A stretch of DNA of 64,000 nucleotides from Bathymodiolus brooksi (GCA_963680875.1 OY804578.1:2418001-2482000), one strand, 5' to 3'. Counted from the stretch's first letter, positions 1-12,102 are shown. The notes: generated by a model from the sequence alone, not told the origin. Numbers and translations are program-made.

Positions 1-442
1 CCTATAAATGACTATAAACTACCCTGTATTAATATCACATACCCTTTAAATGACTATAAACTACCCTGTATTAATACCACATACCTTATAAATGACTATA
101 AACTACCCTGTATTAATATCACATACCCTATAAATGACTATAAACTACCCTGTATTAATACCACATACCCTATAAATTACTATAAACTACCCTGTATTAA
201 TACCACATACCCTATAAATGACTATAAACTACCCTGTATTAATATCACATACCCTATAAATGACTATAAACTACCCTGTATTAATACCACATACCCTATA
301 AATGACTATAAACTACCCTGTATTAATACCACATACCCTATAAATGACTATAAACTACCCTGTATTAATATCACATACCCTATAAATGACTATAAACTAC
401 CCTGTATTAATACCACATACCCTATAAATGACTATAAACTAC
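1..442. repeat. 42-bp satellite array, left part
   Basis: About 10.5 head-to-tail copies of a 42-bp AT-rich unit (recognisable core 'gactataaactaccctgta', then 'ttaatatcacatac' or 'ttaataccacatac'). Copies differ by single substitutions such as tat/tac and ata/tta. The array runs off the left edge of the window, so its true length is unknown. It stops at 442 only because a hAT-type element has inserted; the same array resumes at 1189. No coding role is supported. Confidence 0.98.
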
Positions 443-1188
443 TAGTGATGGGAATCGGTAACATTTTCAAGATCGATGATCGTTATATCAACATCGACCG
501 ATGATCGATCATCGGTGAAAATTGCCTGCTAAATGTATTTACTGACTATAATTAATCAAATAGCCTTTATTTCAAGAGTATGATTGACAAAAGTAAAGAT
601 ATGAATAAAACTGTATCATAAATTTATAAACTATAATTTTTTCTATTAGTAAACATTAACTTTAAAATAGAACAAAACAAAAGATCGTTTTCCATATGTG
701 TAACACCTGATATAGATAGAAAAATAATAGACTAGTCCAAATATGTGTTTGACAAAAGTAAAGATTTGAATAAAATCAAATAATATATTTACAAACTACA
801 ATATTTCCATTTGTAAACATTAACTTAGAACAAAACAAAAGATCGTTTTCCATATGTGTAACACCTGATATAAAATGGACTATTCCGGGAAGTAGATAAA
901 TAATAGACTAGTCCAAATATGTGTATTGACTGAGTGTCAAAAGTACGCTTGGACAAAATTGCCAGATGTTTGTCAGTATGAGGGCAAAAAAAACCCAACT
1001 GGGATAAAACTGCAATATTTTTGTCAGTATGGAGACAGAAAAAAAAAACAACCAAAGAACAAAGTTAAGCATATATATTTTAGACACTATAGAATCAGAA
1101 TCGACCACAAGGTTTAAGAATCGATCATCGGATCGTATGATGACGTCCGACTGATTAGTCGATGTTTCCGATGATCGGTACACCACTA
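443..1188. mobile_element. Non-autonomous hAT-type element (MITE-like) inserted in the 42-bp satellite
   Basis: The sequence shows a 746-bp insertion in a 42-bp satellite unit, flanked on both sides by the identical 8-bp TAAACTAC (435-442 and 1189-1196). Because the target is a repeat of known sequence, removing the insert plus one TAAACTAC restores a perfect satellite unit, which proves insertion. Ends are short imperfect inverted repeats (left TAGTGATGGG, right end read inward TAGTGGTGTA), followed by subterminal stretches rich in GATCGATCATCGG-like motifs in both orientations. An 8-bp target duplication and a TA/CAGTG-type end are typical of the hAT superfamily. There is no transposase reading frame, so it would have depended on another copy. 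Short open frames inside are not convincing as genes. Confidence 0.88.
584..925. repeat. Internal ~165-175 bp direct duplication inside the hAT-type element
   Basis: Two tandem copies (about 584-749 and 750-925) share 'gacaaaagtaaagat', 'aacaaaacaaaagatcgttt', 'tccatatgtgtaacacctga' and 'aatagactagtccaaatatg'. They differ by small indels and substitutions. The duplication is confined to the element and probably arose before or after insertion by slippage or unequal exchange. Confidence 0.85.
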
Positions 1189-1767
1189 TAAACTACCCTG
1201 TATTAATACCACATACCCTATAAATGACTATAAACTACCCTGTATTAATACCACATACCTTATAAATGACTATAAACTACCCTGTATTAATACCACATAC
1301 CCTATAAATGACTATAAACCACCCTGTATTAATACCACATACCCTATAAATGACTATAAATTACCCTGTATTAATACCACATACCCTATAAATGACTATA
1401 AACTACCCTGTATTAATACCACATACCCTATAAATGACTATAAACTACCCTGTATTAATACCACATACCCTATAAATGACTATAAATTACCCTGTATTAA
1501 TACCACATACCCTATAAATGACTATAAACTACCCTGTATTAATACCACATACCCTATAAATGACTATAAACTACCCTGTATTAATACCACATACCCTATA
1601 AATGACTATAAACTACCCTGTATTAATACCACATACCCTATATATGACAATAAACTACCCTGTATTAATACCACATACCCTATAAATGACTATAAACTAC
1701 TCTGTATTAATACCACATACCCTATATATGACAATAAACTACCCTGTATTAATACCACATACCCTAT
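1189..1767. repeat. 42-bp satellite array, right part
   Basis: About 13.8 further copies of the same 42-bp unit as at 1-442, continuing in the same orientation and register after the transposon insertion. Variants such as 'tatatgacaataaac' cluster near the right end (about 1640-1740), where the array decays into unique sequence. No gene is visible. Confidence 0.98.
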
Positions 1768-1865
1768 GTCCAAAGACTTGTAATGATATTAGTTGTCTGC
1801 TGGGAAAGAAACTGTCCATGTATTGCTGTAGTTTGTCTGGTTCTGTTTCATGGTTTCTCTTTCTA
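1768..1865. other. Short unique spacer
   Basis: About 100 bp of non-repeated sequence between the 42-bp and 63-bp arrays. I see no gene or RNA motif. Frames that run through it into the 63-bp repeats are open by chance of unit length (63 is a multiple of 3). Confidence 0.6.
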
Positions 1866-2178
1866 TCTTGTGCCTCAATAGACCAGCTAGCAGGAGTTCC
1901 TACCTATAAATATATGTTAGAATTCTAATCTTGTGCCTCAATAGACCAGCTAGCAGGAGTTCCTACCTATAAATATATGTTAGAATTCTAATCTTGTGCC
2001 TCAATAGACCAGCTAGCAGGAGTTCCTACCTATAAATATATGTTAGAATTCTAGTCTTGTGCCTCAATAGACCAGCTAGCAGGAGTTCCTACCTATAAAT
2101 ATATGTTAGAATTCTAATCTTGTGCCTCAATAGACCAGCTAGCAGAAGTTCCTACCTATAAATATATGTTAGAATTCT
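1866..2178. repeat. 63-bp minisatellite, five copies
   Basis: Five nearly identical units start at 1866, 1929, 1992, 2055 and 2118 ('tcttgtgcctcaatagacca' as the first 20 bases, ending in 'gttagaattc'). Only a few substitutions separate the copies, for example 'ctaatc' versus 'ctagtc' and 'gcagga' versus 'gcagaa', so the amplification is recent. The array ends in 'aattctggcgacc', where a different repeat begins. Confidence 0.97.
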
Positions 2179-2660
2179 GGCGACCGTTTCACTAAATTGA
2201 TTGTAAATCGTAAGTCTAAGATCACTCTTAAGATTTCCTTACGTGCACGTATAAGTGTGTTTCACTAAACTACCGTAGTCCTAATCTTAAGAGTTACGAC
2301 TTACGACTTGTGACAAGTCAATCGTAACTACTCGGCCATTCTCGCTACCCTGCAAATAACCTTGTATGCATTAGGCGTATAAATCGCACTACTTTTCACA
2401 TGTCAGTTACATAAAAGTTTGATAAAGTTATATTTTAAACAATTTTCTATATTTCAATTAAAGTTTTAATTAGTTTTGCATGATTAGATTTTACTTAGTA
2501 TGTCTTCCATATTGGATTTTCGTGGACTATATTTTTGTGCGGCTTAACTTAACTTAACTTCCGGCAAACAATTTAAGAAGAATTTCTACTATGTACGTAC
2601 AGGGTTATTTGCGGGGTAGCGAGAATGGCCGAGTAGTTACGATTGGTGACAAGTAACATC
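2179..2660. repeat. Foldback-like region with a long inverted repeat
   Basis: Arms at about 2319-2370 and 2595-2645 are near-perfect inverted copies (left arm contains 'aactactcggccattctcgc', the right arm its reverse complement) separated by about 225 bp of AT-rich sequence. A second, smaller inverted pair lies just to the left (around 2207-2236 and 2281-2305, built on 'actcttaagatt' and 'aatcttaagagt'), and 'gtttcactaaa' occurs twice (about 2184 and 2258). This looks like a small foldback or MITE-type element. I cannot identify clear target duplications or a family. Confidence 0.6.
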
Positions 2661-2984
2661 TCCTATATCGGAGGTAAAAAAAATATTGTATTATTTATAG
2701 TATCTCTCGGAAACTGATTACATTAAAGTTCACATTGGGTTAATTACCTGGTAAATCTTTCAAATTATTTAATTAGCAAGACAGTGAAATTTGTATTTTC
2801 CATTTGATTTGGCACACCAGTTTGATCCAGTTTTGTTTAGGGTGGTCGTACTTGAGAAATTTGCTCAATAATTATTAAATTTTCTTTTTCTTAGTTATAT
2901 ATGTAAATTTCTTTGTTAAAGTAGGTTAAATTACATGGAATATTTGGCTGTTGGTATTTATATTGAATGTTTTGCTCTGACTAG
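2661..2984. other. AT-rich non-coding stretch
   Basis: About 320 bp of AT-rich sequence between the inverted-repeat region and the first unit of the 67-bp satellite. I see no reading frame with coding character, no RNA gene and no repeat. Confidence 0.5.
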
Positions 2985-3059
2985 TTTAAAAAAAAGCACC
3001 CTCCCACCTCTTAATTTATGTTGATACATATGTTTAAATGAGGAAACAATAGGTTTAAA
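2985..3059. repeat. Isolated first unit of the 67-bp satellite
   Basis: One unit ('ccctcccacctcttaattta' through 'gaggaaacaataggtttaaa') identical in type to the array that begins at 5179. It is separated from that array by the composite element at 3060-5178, which places the element inside, or at the edge of, the satellite. Confidence 0.93.
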
Positions 3060-5178
3060 CTAGAGGCTCAGGTGAGCCTGTATCGCTCACCTGACATAAA
3101 TAAGTCCTCTTAAGAATGTCTGCATGCTGAATACATCTAAGTTACTATTCAAATCCCATACTGCCATAGGGTTCTATGTTAAAACTATGTCTGCTCACGG
3201 CAGCCATCTTGGATGGAGGTCGTGGTCACCGGACACAATTTTTAAAGTATACTACCCAAGGACCATCCATGCCATGTTTGCTTTAAATTGGCTGACTGGT
3301 TTCAGAAGAGAAGACTTTTAAACAATTTTCCCATAGGGTCCTATGTTAAAACTATGTCTGCTGACGGCGGCAATTTTGAACCGAGATCGGAATCACTGAA
3401 CACAATTTTGGAAGTTGACCACCTAAGGACCATCGATGACATGTTTGCTATATTGGCTTACTAGTTTCAGAGGAGAAGATTTTAAAACATTTTTTCCCAT
3501 AGGGTCCTATGTTAAAACTACAGTATGTCTGCTGAAGGTGGCCATCTTGGATGGAGGTCAGGGTCACTGGACACAATTTTGAAAATTGACCACTTAAGGC
3601 CATCCATGCCATGTTTGCTTTAAATTGGCTTACTGGTTTCAGAGAAGAAGATTTTTAAATATATTTCCCATAGGGTCCTATGTTAAAACTATGTTCGCTG
3701 ATGGTTGCCATCTTGGATGGAGGTCGGGGTCACAGGACATAATTTTGAAAGTTGACCACCTAAGGATCATTCATCCCATGTTTGCTTTAAACTGACTTAC
3801 TGGTTTCAGAGGAGAAGACTTTTAAACATTTTTTCCATAGAGTCCTATGTTAAAATTAAGTCGAGTCATGGTGGCCATCTTGAATTTCCGATCAGCAAAC
3901 GATTCACAAGTTTAGTACAGGACCACCCAATGATCATTCCTGCAAAGCCACAATTCAATTGGCTTAGTGGTTTCTAACAAGAAGATTTTTAAAATTTCGA
4001 CCAATCAGAACACATTATAGGTCCTGGCAGCCATGTTGGATTTCCGATCAGCACCAAAAACACAAATCTTGTATATGACCATCCAATGAACATTTCTGCC
4101 AAGTTTGGTTCAAATCTGTTTTGTGGTTTCAGAAAAAAAGATGAAAATGTGAAATTCCCATAGGGTCCAATGTTAAACAAAGTCAAGTCATGGTGGCCAT
4201 CTTGAATTTCCGATTGGCAAACGATTCACAAGTTTAGTACAGGACCACCCAATGATCATTCCTGCAAAGTCACAATTCAATTGGCTTAGTGGTTTCTAAC
4301 AAGAAGATTTTTTAAATTTCGACCAATCAGAACACATTATGGGCCCTGGCAGCCATGTTGGATTTCTGATCAGCGCCAAAAACAAATATCTTGTATATGA
4401 CCATCCAATGAACATTTCTGCCAAGTTTGATTTAAATCTGTTTTGTGGTTTCAGAAAAAAAGATGAAAATGTGAAATTCCCATAGGGTCCAATGTTAAAC
4501 TAAGTCGAGTCATGGCGGCCATCTTGAATTTCCGGTCGGCAAACGATTCACAAGTTTAGTACAGGACCACCTAATGATCATTCCTGCAAAGTCACAATTC
4601 AATTGGCTTAGTGGTTTCTAACAAGAAGATTTTTAAAATTTCGACCAATCAGAACACATTATGGGCCCTGGCAGCCATGTTGGATTTCCGATCAGCGCCA
4701 AAAACAAAAATCTTGAATATGACCATCCAATGAACATTTCTGCCAAGTTTGGTTCAAATCTGTTTTGTGGTTTCAGAAAAAAAGATGAAAATGTGAAATT
4801 CCCATAGGATCCAATGTTAAACTAAGTCGAGTCATAGTGGCCATCTTGAATTTCCGATCGGCAAACGATTCACAATTTTAGTACAGGACCACCCAATGAT
4901 CATTCCTGCAAAGTCACAATTCAATTGACCTAGTGGTTTCTGACAAGAAGATTTTTTAAATTTCAACCAATGAGAACACATTATGGACCCTGGCAGCCAT
5001 GTTGGATTTCAAATCAGCACCAAAAACACAAATCTGGTAGAGGACCATCCAGTGAACATTTCTGGCAAGTTTGGCTGATTTCTGTTCAGCGGTTTCAGAG
5101 AAGAAGATTTAAATGTGAAAAGCTAACGGACGGACGCTTACCCATGACAAAAGCTCACATGGCCTATGGCCAGGTGAG
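3060..5178. mobile_element. Composite interspersed repeat with 167-bp and 322-bp tandem cores
   Basis: A 2.1-kb unit starts with an imperfect stem ('aggctcaggtgagcctgtat' then 'gctcacctga') and ends with 'ggcctatggccaggtgagct', both containing the gctcacctg/caggtgagc motif in opposite orientation. Its interior is tandem: four ~167-bp units beginning at about 3164, 3331, 3497 and 3668 ('ccatagggtcctatgttaaa', 'gccatcttggatgg'), then four ~322-bp units from 3835, 4158, 4480 and 4802 to about 5115. Each longer unit is itself two related ~160-bp halves, one with 'ccatcttgaatttccg', the other with 'agccatgttggattt'. A 'acggacggacgctta' tail precedes the right end. Minisatellite cores of about 160 bp between conserved arms are known from bivalve pearl-type/Helitron-like elements; assignment to that class is inference. 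There is no transposase, and open frames here are repeat artefacts. Confidence 0.75.
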
Positions 5179-8100
5179 CTAAAAAACACCCTTCCACCTC
5201 TTAATTTATGTTTTATACATATGTTTAAATGAGGAAACAATAGGTTTAAAAAAAAAAAAACTCCCACCTCTTAATTTATGCTTTATACATATGTTTAAAT
5301 GAGGAAACAATCAGTTTAAAAAAAACAAACTCCCACCTCTTAATTTATGTTGATACATATGTTTAAATGAGGAAACAATAGGTTTAAAAAAACACCCTCC
5401 CACCTCTTAATTTATGTTTATACATATGATTAAATGAGGAAACAATAGGTTTAAGAAAAAAGACCCTCCCACCTCTTAATTTATGTTAATACATATGCTT
5501 AAATGAGGAAACAATAGGTTTAAAAAAAAAAACCTCCCACCTCTTAATTTATGTTTTATACATATGTTTAAATGAGGAAACAATAGGTTTAAAAAAAAAA
5601 ATTCCCACCTCTTAATTTATGTTTTATACATATGCTTAAATGAGGAAACAATAGGTTTTAAAAAAAAAACCTCCCACCTCTTAATTTATGTTTTATACAT
5701 ATGTTTAAATGAGGAAACAATAGGTTTAAAAAACACCCTTCCACCTCTTAATTTATGTTTTATACATATGTTTAAATGAGGAAACAATAGGTTTAAGAAA
5801 AAACACCCTCCCACCTCTTAATTTATGTTTTATACATATGTTTAAATGAGGAAAAATAGGTTTAAGAAAAAAGACCCTCCCACCTCTTAATTTATGTTTA
5901 TACATATGTTTAAATGAGGAAACAATAGGTTTAAGAAAAAAGACCCTCCCACCTCTTAATTTATGTTTAATACATATGTTTAAATGAGGAAACAATAGGT
6001 TTAAAAAACACCCTTCCACCTCTTAATTTATGTTTTATACATATGTTTAAATGAGGAAACAATAGGTTTAAGAAAAAACACCCTCCCACCTCTTAATTTA
6101 TGTTTTATACATATGTTTAAATGAGGAAACAATAGGTTTAAGAAAAAACACCCTCCCACCTCTTAATTTATGTTTAATACATATGTTTAAATGAGGAAAC
6201 ATTAGGTTTAAAAAAACATCCTCCCACCTCTTAATTTATGTTTATACATATGTTTAAATGAGGAAACAATAGGTTTAAAAAACACCCTTCCACCTCTTAA
6301 TTTATGTTTTATACATATGTTTAAATGAGGAAACAATAGGTTTAAAAAAACATCCTCCCACCTCTTAATTTATGTTTTATACATATGTTTAAATGAGGAA
6401 ACAATAGGTTTAAAAAACACCCTTCCACCTCTTAATTTATGTTTTATACATATGTTTAAATGAGGAAACACTCAGTTTAAAAAAAACAAACTCCCACCTC
6501 TTAATTTATGTTTTATACATATGTTTAAATGAGGAAACAATCAGTTTAAAAAAAACAAACTCCCACCTCTTAATTTATGTTGATACATATGTTTAAATGA
6601 GGAAACAATAGGTTTAAAAAAACACCCTCCCACCTCTTAATTTATGTTTATACATATGATTAAATGAGGAAACAATAGGTTTAAGAAAAAACACCCTCCC
6701 ACCTCTTAATTTATGTTTAATACATATGTTTAAATGAGGAAACATTAGGTTTAAAAAAACATCCTCCCACCTCTTAATTTATGTTTATACATATGTTTAA
6801 ATGAGGAAACAATAGGTTTAAAAAACACCCTTCCACCTCTTAATTTATGTTTTATACATATGTTTAAATGAGGAAACAATAGGTTTAAAAAAACATCCTC
6901 CCACCTCTTAATTTATGTTTTATACATATGTTTAAATGAGGAAACAATAGGTTTAAAAAACACCCTTCCACCTCTTAATTTATGTTTTATACATATCTTT
7001 AAATGAGGAAACAATAGGTTTAAAAAACACCCTTCCACCTCTTAATTTATGTTTTATACATATGTTTAAATGAGGAAACAATAGGTTTAAGAAAAAACAC
7101 CCTCCCACCTCTTAATTTATGTTTTATACATATGTTTAAATGAGGAAAAATAGGTTTAAGAAAAAAGACCCTCCCACCTCTTAATTTATGTTTATACATA
7201 TGATTAAATGAGGAAACAATAGGTTTAAGAAAAAACACCCTCCCACCTCTTAATTTATGTTTAATACATATGTTTAAATGAGGAAACAATAGGTTTAAAA
7301 AAACACCCTCCCACCTCTTAATTTATGTTTATACACATGTTTAAATGAGGAAACAATAGGTTTAAAAAACACCCTTCCACCTCTTAATTTATGTTTTATA
7401 CATATGCTTAAATGAGGAAACAATAGGTTTAAAAAAACATCCTCCCACCTCTTAATTTATGTTTTATACATATGTTTAAATGAGGAAACAATAGGTTTAA
7501 AAAACACCCTTCCACCTCTTAATTTATGTTTTATACATATGTTTAAATGAGGAAACAATAGGTTTAAAAAACACCCTTCCACCTCTTAATTTATGTTTTA
7601 TACATATGTTTAAATGAGGAAACAATAGGTTTAAAAAACACCCTTCCACCTCTTAATTTATGTTTTATACATATGCTTAAATGAGGAAACAATAGGTTTA
7701 AATAAACATCCTCCCACCTCTTAATTTATGTTTTATACATATGTTTAAATGAGGAAACAATAGGTTTAAAAAACACCCTTCCACCTCTTAATTTATGTTT
7801 TATACATATGTTTAAATGAGGAAACAATAGGTTTAAAAAACACCCTTCCACCTCTTAATTTATGTTTTATACATATGTTTAAATGAGGAAACAATAGGTT
7901 TAAAAAACACCCTTCCACCTCTTAATTTATGTTTTATACATATGTTTAAATGAGGAAACAATAGGTTTAAAAAACACCCTTCCACCTCTTAATTTATGTT
8001 TTATACATATGTTTAAATGAGGAAACAATAGGTTTAAGAAAAAAAACCCTCCCACCTCTTAATTTATGTTTTATACATATGTTTAAATGAGGAAAAATAG

Positions 8101-11046
8101 GTTTAAGAAAAAAGACCCTCCCACCTCTTAATTTATGTTTATACATATGATTAAATGAGGAAACAATAGGTTTAAGAAAAAAGACCCTCCCACCTCTTAA
8201 TTTATGTTTTATACATATGCTTAAATGAGGAAACAATAGGTTTAAGAAAAAACACCCTCCCACCTCTTAATTTATGTTTTATACATATGTTTAAATGAGG
8301 AAAAATAGGTTTAAGAAAAAACACCCTCCCACCTCTTAATTTATGTTTTATACATATGCTTAAATGAGGAAAAATAGGTTTAAGAAAAAACACCCTTCCA
8401 CCTCTTAATTTATGTTTTATACATATGTTTAAATGAGGAAACAATAGGTTTAAAAAACACCCTCCCACCTCTTAATTTATGTTTATACACATGTTTAAAT
8501 GAGGAAACAATAGGTTTAAAAAACACCCTCCCACCTCTTAATTTATGTTTAATACATATGTTTAAATGAGGAAACAATAGGTTTAAAAAAACACCCTCCC
8601 ACCTCTTAATTTATGTTTATACACATGTTTAAATGAGGAAACAATAGGTTTAGAAAACACCCTTCCACCTCTTAATTTATGTTTTATACATATGCTTAAA
8701 TGAGGAAACAATAGGTTTAAAAAAACATCCTCCCACCTCTTAATTTATGTTTTATACATATGTTTAAATGAGGAAACAATAGGTTTAAAAAACACCCTCC
8801 CACCTCTTAATTTATGTTTATACACATGTTTAAATGAGGAAACAATAGGTTTAAAAAACACCCTCCCACCTCTTAATTTATGTTTAATACATATGTTTAA
8901 ATGAGGAAACAATAGGTTTAAAAAAACACCCTCCCACCTCTTAATTTATGTTTATACACATGTTTAAATGAGGAAACAATAGGTTTAAAAAACACCCTTC
9001 CACCTCTTAATTTATGTTTTATACATATGCTTAAATGAGGAAACAATAGGTTTAAAAAAACATCCTCCCACCTCTTAATTTATGTTTTATACATATGTTT
9101 AAATGAGGAAACAATAGGTTTAAAAAACACCCTTCCACCTCTTAATTTATGTTTTATACATATGTTTAAATGAGGAAACAATAGGTTTAAAAAACACCCT
9201 TCCACCTCTTAATTTATGTTTTATACATATGCTTAAATGAGGAAACAATAGGTTTAAAAAACACCCTTCCACCTCTTAATTTATGTTTTATACATATGTT
9301 TAAATGAGGAAACAATAGGTTTAAAAAACACCCTTCCACCTCTTAATTTATGTTTTATACATATGTTTAAATGAGGAAACAATAGGTTTAAGAAAAAACA
9401 CCCTCCCACCTCTTAATTTATGTTTTATACATATGTTTAAATGAGGAAAAATAGGTTTAAGAAAAAAGACCCTCCCACCTCTTAATTTATGTTTATACAT
9501 ATGATTAAATGAGGAAACAATAGGTTTAAGAAAAAAGACCCTCCCACCTCTTAATTTATGTTTAATACATATGTTTAAATGAGGAAACAATAGGTTTAAG
9601 AAAAAACACCCTCCCACCTCTTAATTTATGTTTTATACATATGTTTAAATGAGGAAAAATAGGTTTAAGAAAAAAGACCCTCCCACCTCTTAATTTATGT
9701 TTTATACATATGTTTAAATGAGGAAACAATAGGTTTAAAAAAACATCCTCCCACCTCTTAATTTATGTTTTATACATATGTTTAAATGAGGAAACAATAG
9801 GTTTAAAAAACACCCTTCCACCTCTTAATTTATGTTTTATACATATGTTTAAATGAGGAAAAATAGGTTTAAGAAAAAAGGCCCCTCCCACCTCTTAATT
9901 TATGTTTATACATATGCTTAAATGAGGAAACAATAGGTTTAAAAAAACATCCTCCCACCTCTTAATTTATGTTTTATACATATGTTTAAATGAGGAAACA
10001 ATAGGTTTAAAAAACACCCTTCCACCTCTTAATTTATGTTTTATACATATGTTTAAATGAGGAAACAATAGGTTTAAAAAACACCCTTCCACCTCTTAAT
10101 TTATGTTTTATACATATGTTTAAATGAGGAAACAATAGGTTTAAAAAACACCCTTCCACCTCTTAATTTATGTTTTATACATATGTTTAAATGAGGAAAC
10201 AATAGGTTTAAAAAACACCCTTCCACCTCTTAATTTATGTTTTATACATATGTTTAAATGAGGAAACAATAGGTTTAAAAAAAACACCCTCCCACCTCTT
10301 AATTTATGTTTATACACATGTTTAAATGAGGAAACACCCTCCCACCTCTTAATTTATGTTTTATACATATGTTTAAATGAGGAAACAATAGGTTTAAAAA
10401 AAACACCCTCCCACCTCTTAATTTATGTTTATACACATGTTTAAATGAGGAAACACCCTCCCACCTCTTAATTTATGTTTTATACATATGTTTAAATGAG
10501 GAAACAATAGGTTTAAAAAACACCCTTCCACCTCTTAATTTATGTTTTATACATATGCTTAAATGAGGAAACAATAGGTTTAAGAAAAAACACCCTCCCA
10601 CCTCTTTATTTATGTTTATACATATGATTAAATGAGGAAACAATAGGTTTAAAAAACACCCTTCCACCTCTTAATTTATGTTTTATACATGTTTAAATGA
10701 GGAAACAATAGGTTTAAGAAAAAACACCCTCCCACCTCTTAATTTATGTTAATACATATGATTAAATGAGGAAACAATAGGTTTAAAAAAAAAAACTCCC
10801 ACCTCTTAATTTATGTTTTATACATATGCTTAAATAAGGAAACACTCTCCCACCTCTTAATTTATGTTTATACATATGTTTAAATGAGGAAACAATAGGT
10901 TTAAGAAAAAAGACCCTCCCACCTCTTAATTTATGTTAATACATATGCTTAAATGAGGAAACATTAGGCTTAAAAAAAAACACCCTCCCACCTCTTAATT
11001 TATGTTTTATACATATGTTTAAATGAGGAAACAATAGGTTTAAAAA
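5179..11046. repeat. 67-bp satellite array, about 88 units
   Basis: Head-to-tail units of 65-70 bp (core 'ccacctcttaatttatgttt', 'tacatatgtttaaatgagga', 'aacaataggtttaa') with A-run length variation at the junction. Recurrent variants mark unit types: 'cccttcc' versus 'ccctccc', 'gaaacaatagg' versus 'gaaaaatagg', 'aagaaaaaagacc', 'tatacacatg', 'catatgctta', and units cut short at 'gaggaaacaccctccc' (about 10330 and 10450). The order of variants repeats, showing higher-order structure. Reverse-strand open frames inside it are products of units whose combined length happens to be a multiple of 3, not genes. Confidence 0.97.
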
Positions 11047-11204
11047 CTAGAGGCTCCCAGGAGCCTGTATAGCTCACCTGGGTATAATAACATCAGTCAA
11101 TAAAACTTGATAACTTCAGGAAACATTTGGGCAGGGGTTCCCCTTTAATGTAAGTTATCAAAATTGCTGTAAAAAAACATTTATGTCAATGATTCTCAAA
11201 AAAA
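11047..11204. mobile_element. Left-end fragment of the same family as the composite element at 3060
   Basis: Immediately after the last 67-bp unit, 'ctagaggctcccaggagcct' and 'gtatagctcacctgggtata' match the left end at 3060-3095 ('ctagaggctcaggtgagcct', 'gtatcgctcacctgac'). At both sites the preceding satellite sequence is 'aataggtttaaa'. After about 40 bp the sequence differs from the first copy, so this is a truncated or rearranged copy. It suggests that the satellite and the element spread together. Confidence 0.6.
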
Positions 11205-11766
11205 ATTAAACCATGGAACACCTTGGGCCAATTTATAATTTTAATTAAAGAATAGGTAAACATTAAACCATGGAACACCTTGGGCCAATTTATAATTTTA
11301 TTTAAAGAATAGGTAAACATTAAACCATGGAACACCTTGGGCCAATTTATAATTTTAATTAAAGAATAGGTAAACATTAAACCATGGAACACCTTGGGCC
11401 AATTTATAATTTTATTTAAAGAATAGGTAAACATTAAACCATGGAACACCTTGGGCCAATTTATAATTTTAATTAAAGAATAGGTAAACATTAAACCATG
11501 GAACACCTTGGGCCAATTTATAATTTAAATTAAGGAATAGGTAAACATTAAACCATGGAACACCTTGGGCCAATTTATAATCTAAATTAAGGAATAGGTA
11601 AACCGTGGAACACCTTGGGCCAATTTATAATTTTAATTAAAGAATAGGTAAACATTAAACCATGGAACACCTTGGGCCAATTTATAATTTAAATTAAGGA
11701 ATAGGTAAACCGTGGAACACCTTGGGACAATTTATAATTTTAATTAAAGAATAGGTAAACATTAAA
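11205..11766. repeat. 57-bp minisatellite, ten copies
   Basis: Ten occurrences of 'ggaacaccttgggccaattt' (one with gggaca), spaced 57 bp apart for the first seven and by shortened units where 'cattaaaccatgg' is reduced to 'ccgtgg' (about 11603 and 11711). Units alternate between 'ttttaattaaag', 'ttttatttaaag' and 'ttaaattaagg' types, a two-unit higher-order pattern in the left half. Since 57 is a multiple of 3, one reverse frame stays open for about 100 codons. I do not regard that as a gene. Confidence 0.97.
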
Positions 11767-12102
11767 TGCAATCAAAATATATTTTTTAGAATAAATAAAT
11801 AAAGGAAGAAAAACATGTTTTCAATTTCTATAATGACACAAGCTATAGAATATTTGTAGAACATATCATAATGATGGTTCTTTATTTTATTGTTACTTAT
11901 GTCTGTAGGCCTACATTTGTTTACAATTCATTTCGCTGCATTTCATAAAATGATTATTCGTCAACAATCTTGACCTTGTTGATCTGATTGTGAGTTTCTA
12001 TTTAAGTCTGTAATTTTAAAGTTTGTTTTATTTAAATTCAACATGGCTGTTTAACATTTTAACTAACAACTTAAGCACTGGTGTAAAGCAAAAGATCCCC
12101 CT
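11767..12102. other. AT-rich non-coding stretch
   Basis: About 335 bp of AT-rich unique sequence between two minisatellites. I find no coding frame, RNA gene or repeat in it. Confidence 0.5.

Noticed and set aside
825..1186. Frames of 63-92 codons on both strands inside the hAT-type element
   Set aside because: They overlap on opposite strands in low-complexity sequence, lack transposase motifs and are interrupted relative to the internal duplicate.
3124..5182. Short frames inside the composite element
   Set aside because: They fall in repeated non-coding units, differ between copies and show no domain.
5753..10667. Several ~65-90 codon minus-strand frames repeating HKLRGGRVFFLKPI
   Set aside because: They are reverse-strand readings of the 67-bp satellite and begin and end wherever unit-length changes shift the frame.
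11186..11506. 106-codon minus-strand frame of 19-residue repeats
   Set aside because: Translation of the 57-bp minisatellite; open only because 57 is a multiple of 3.
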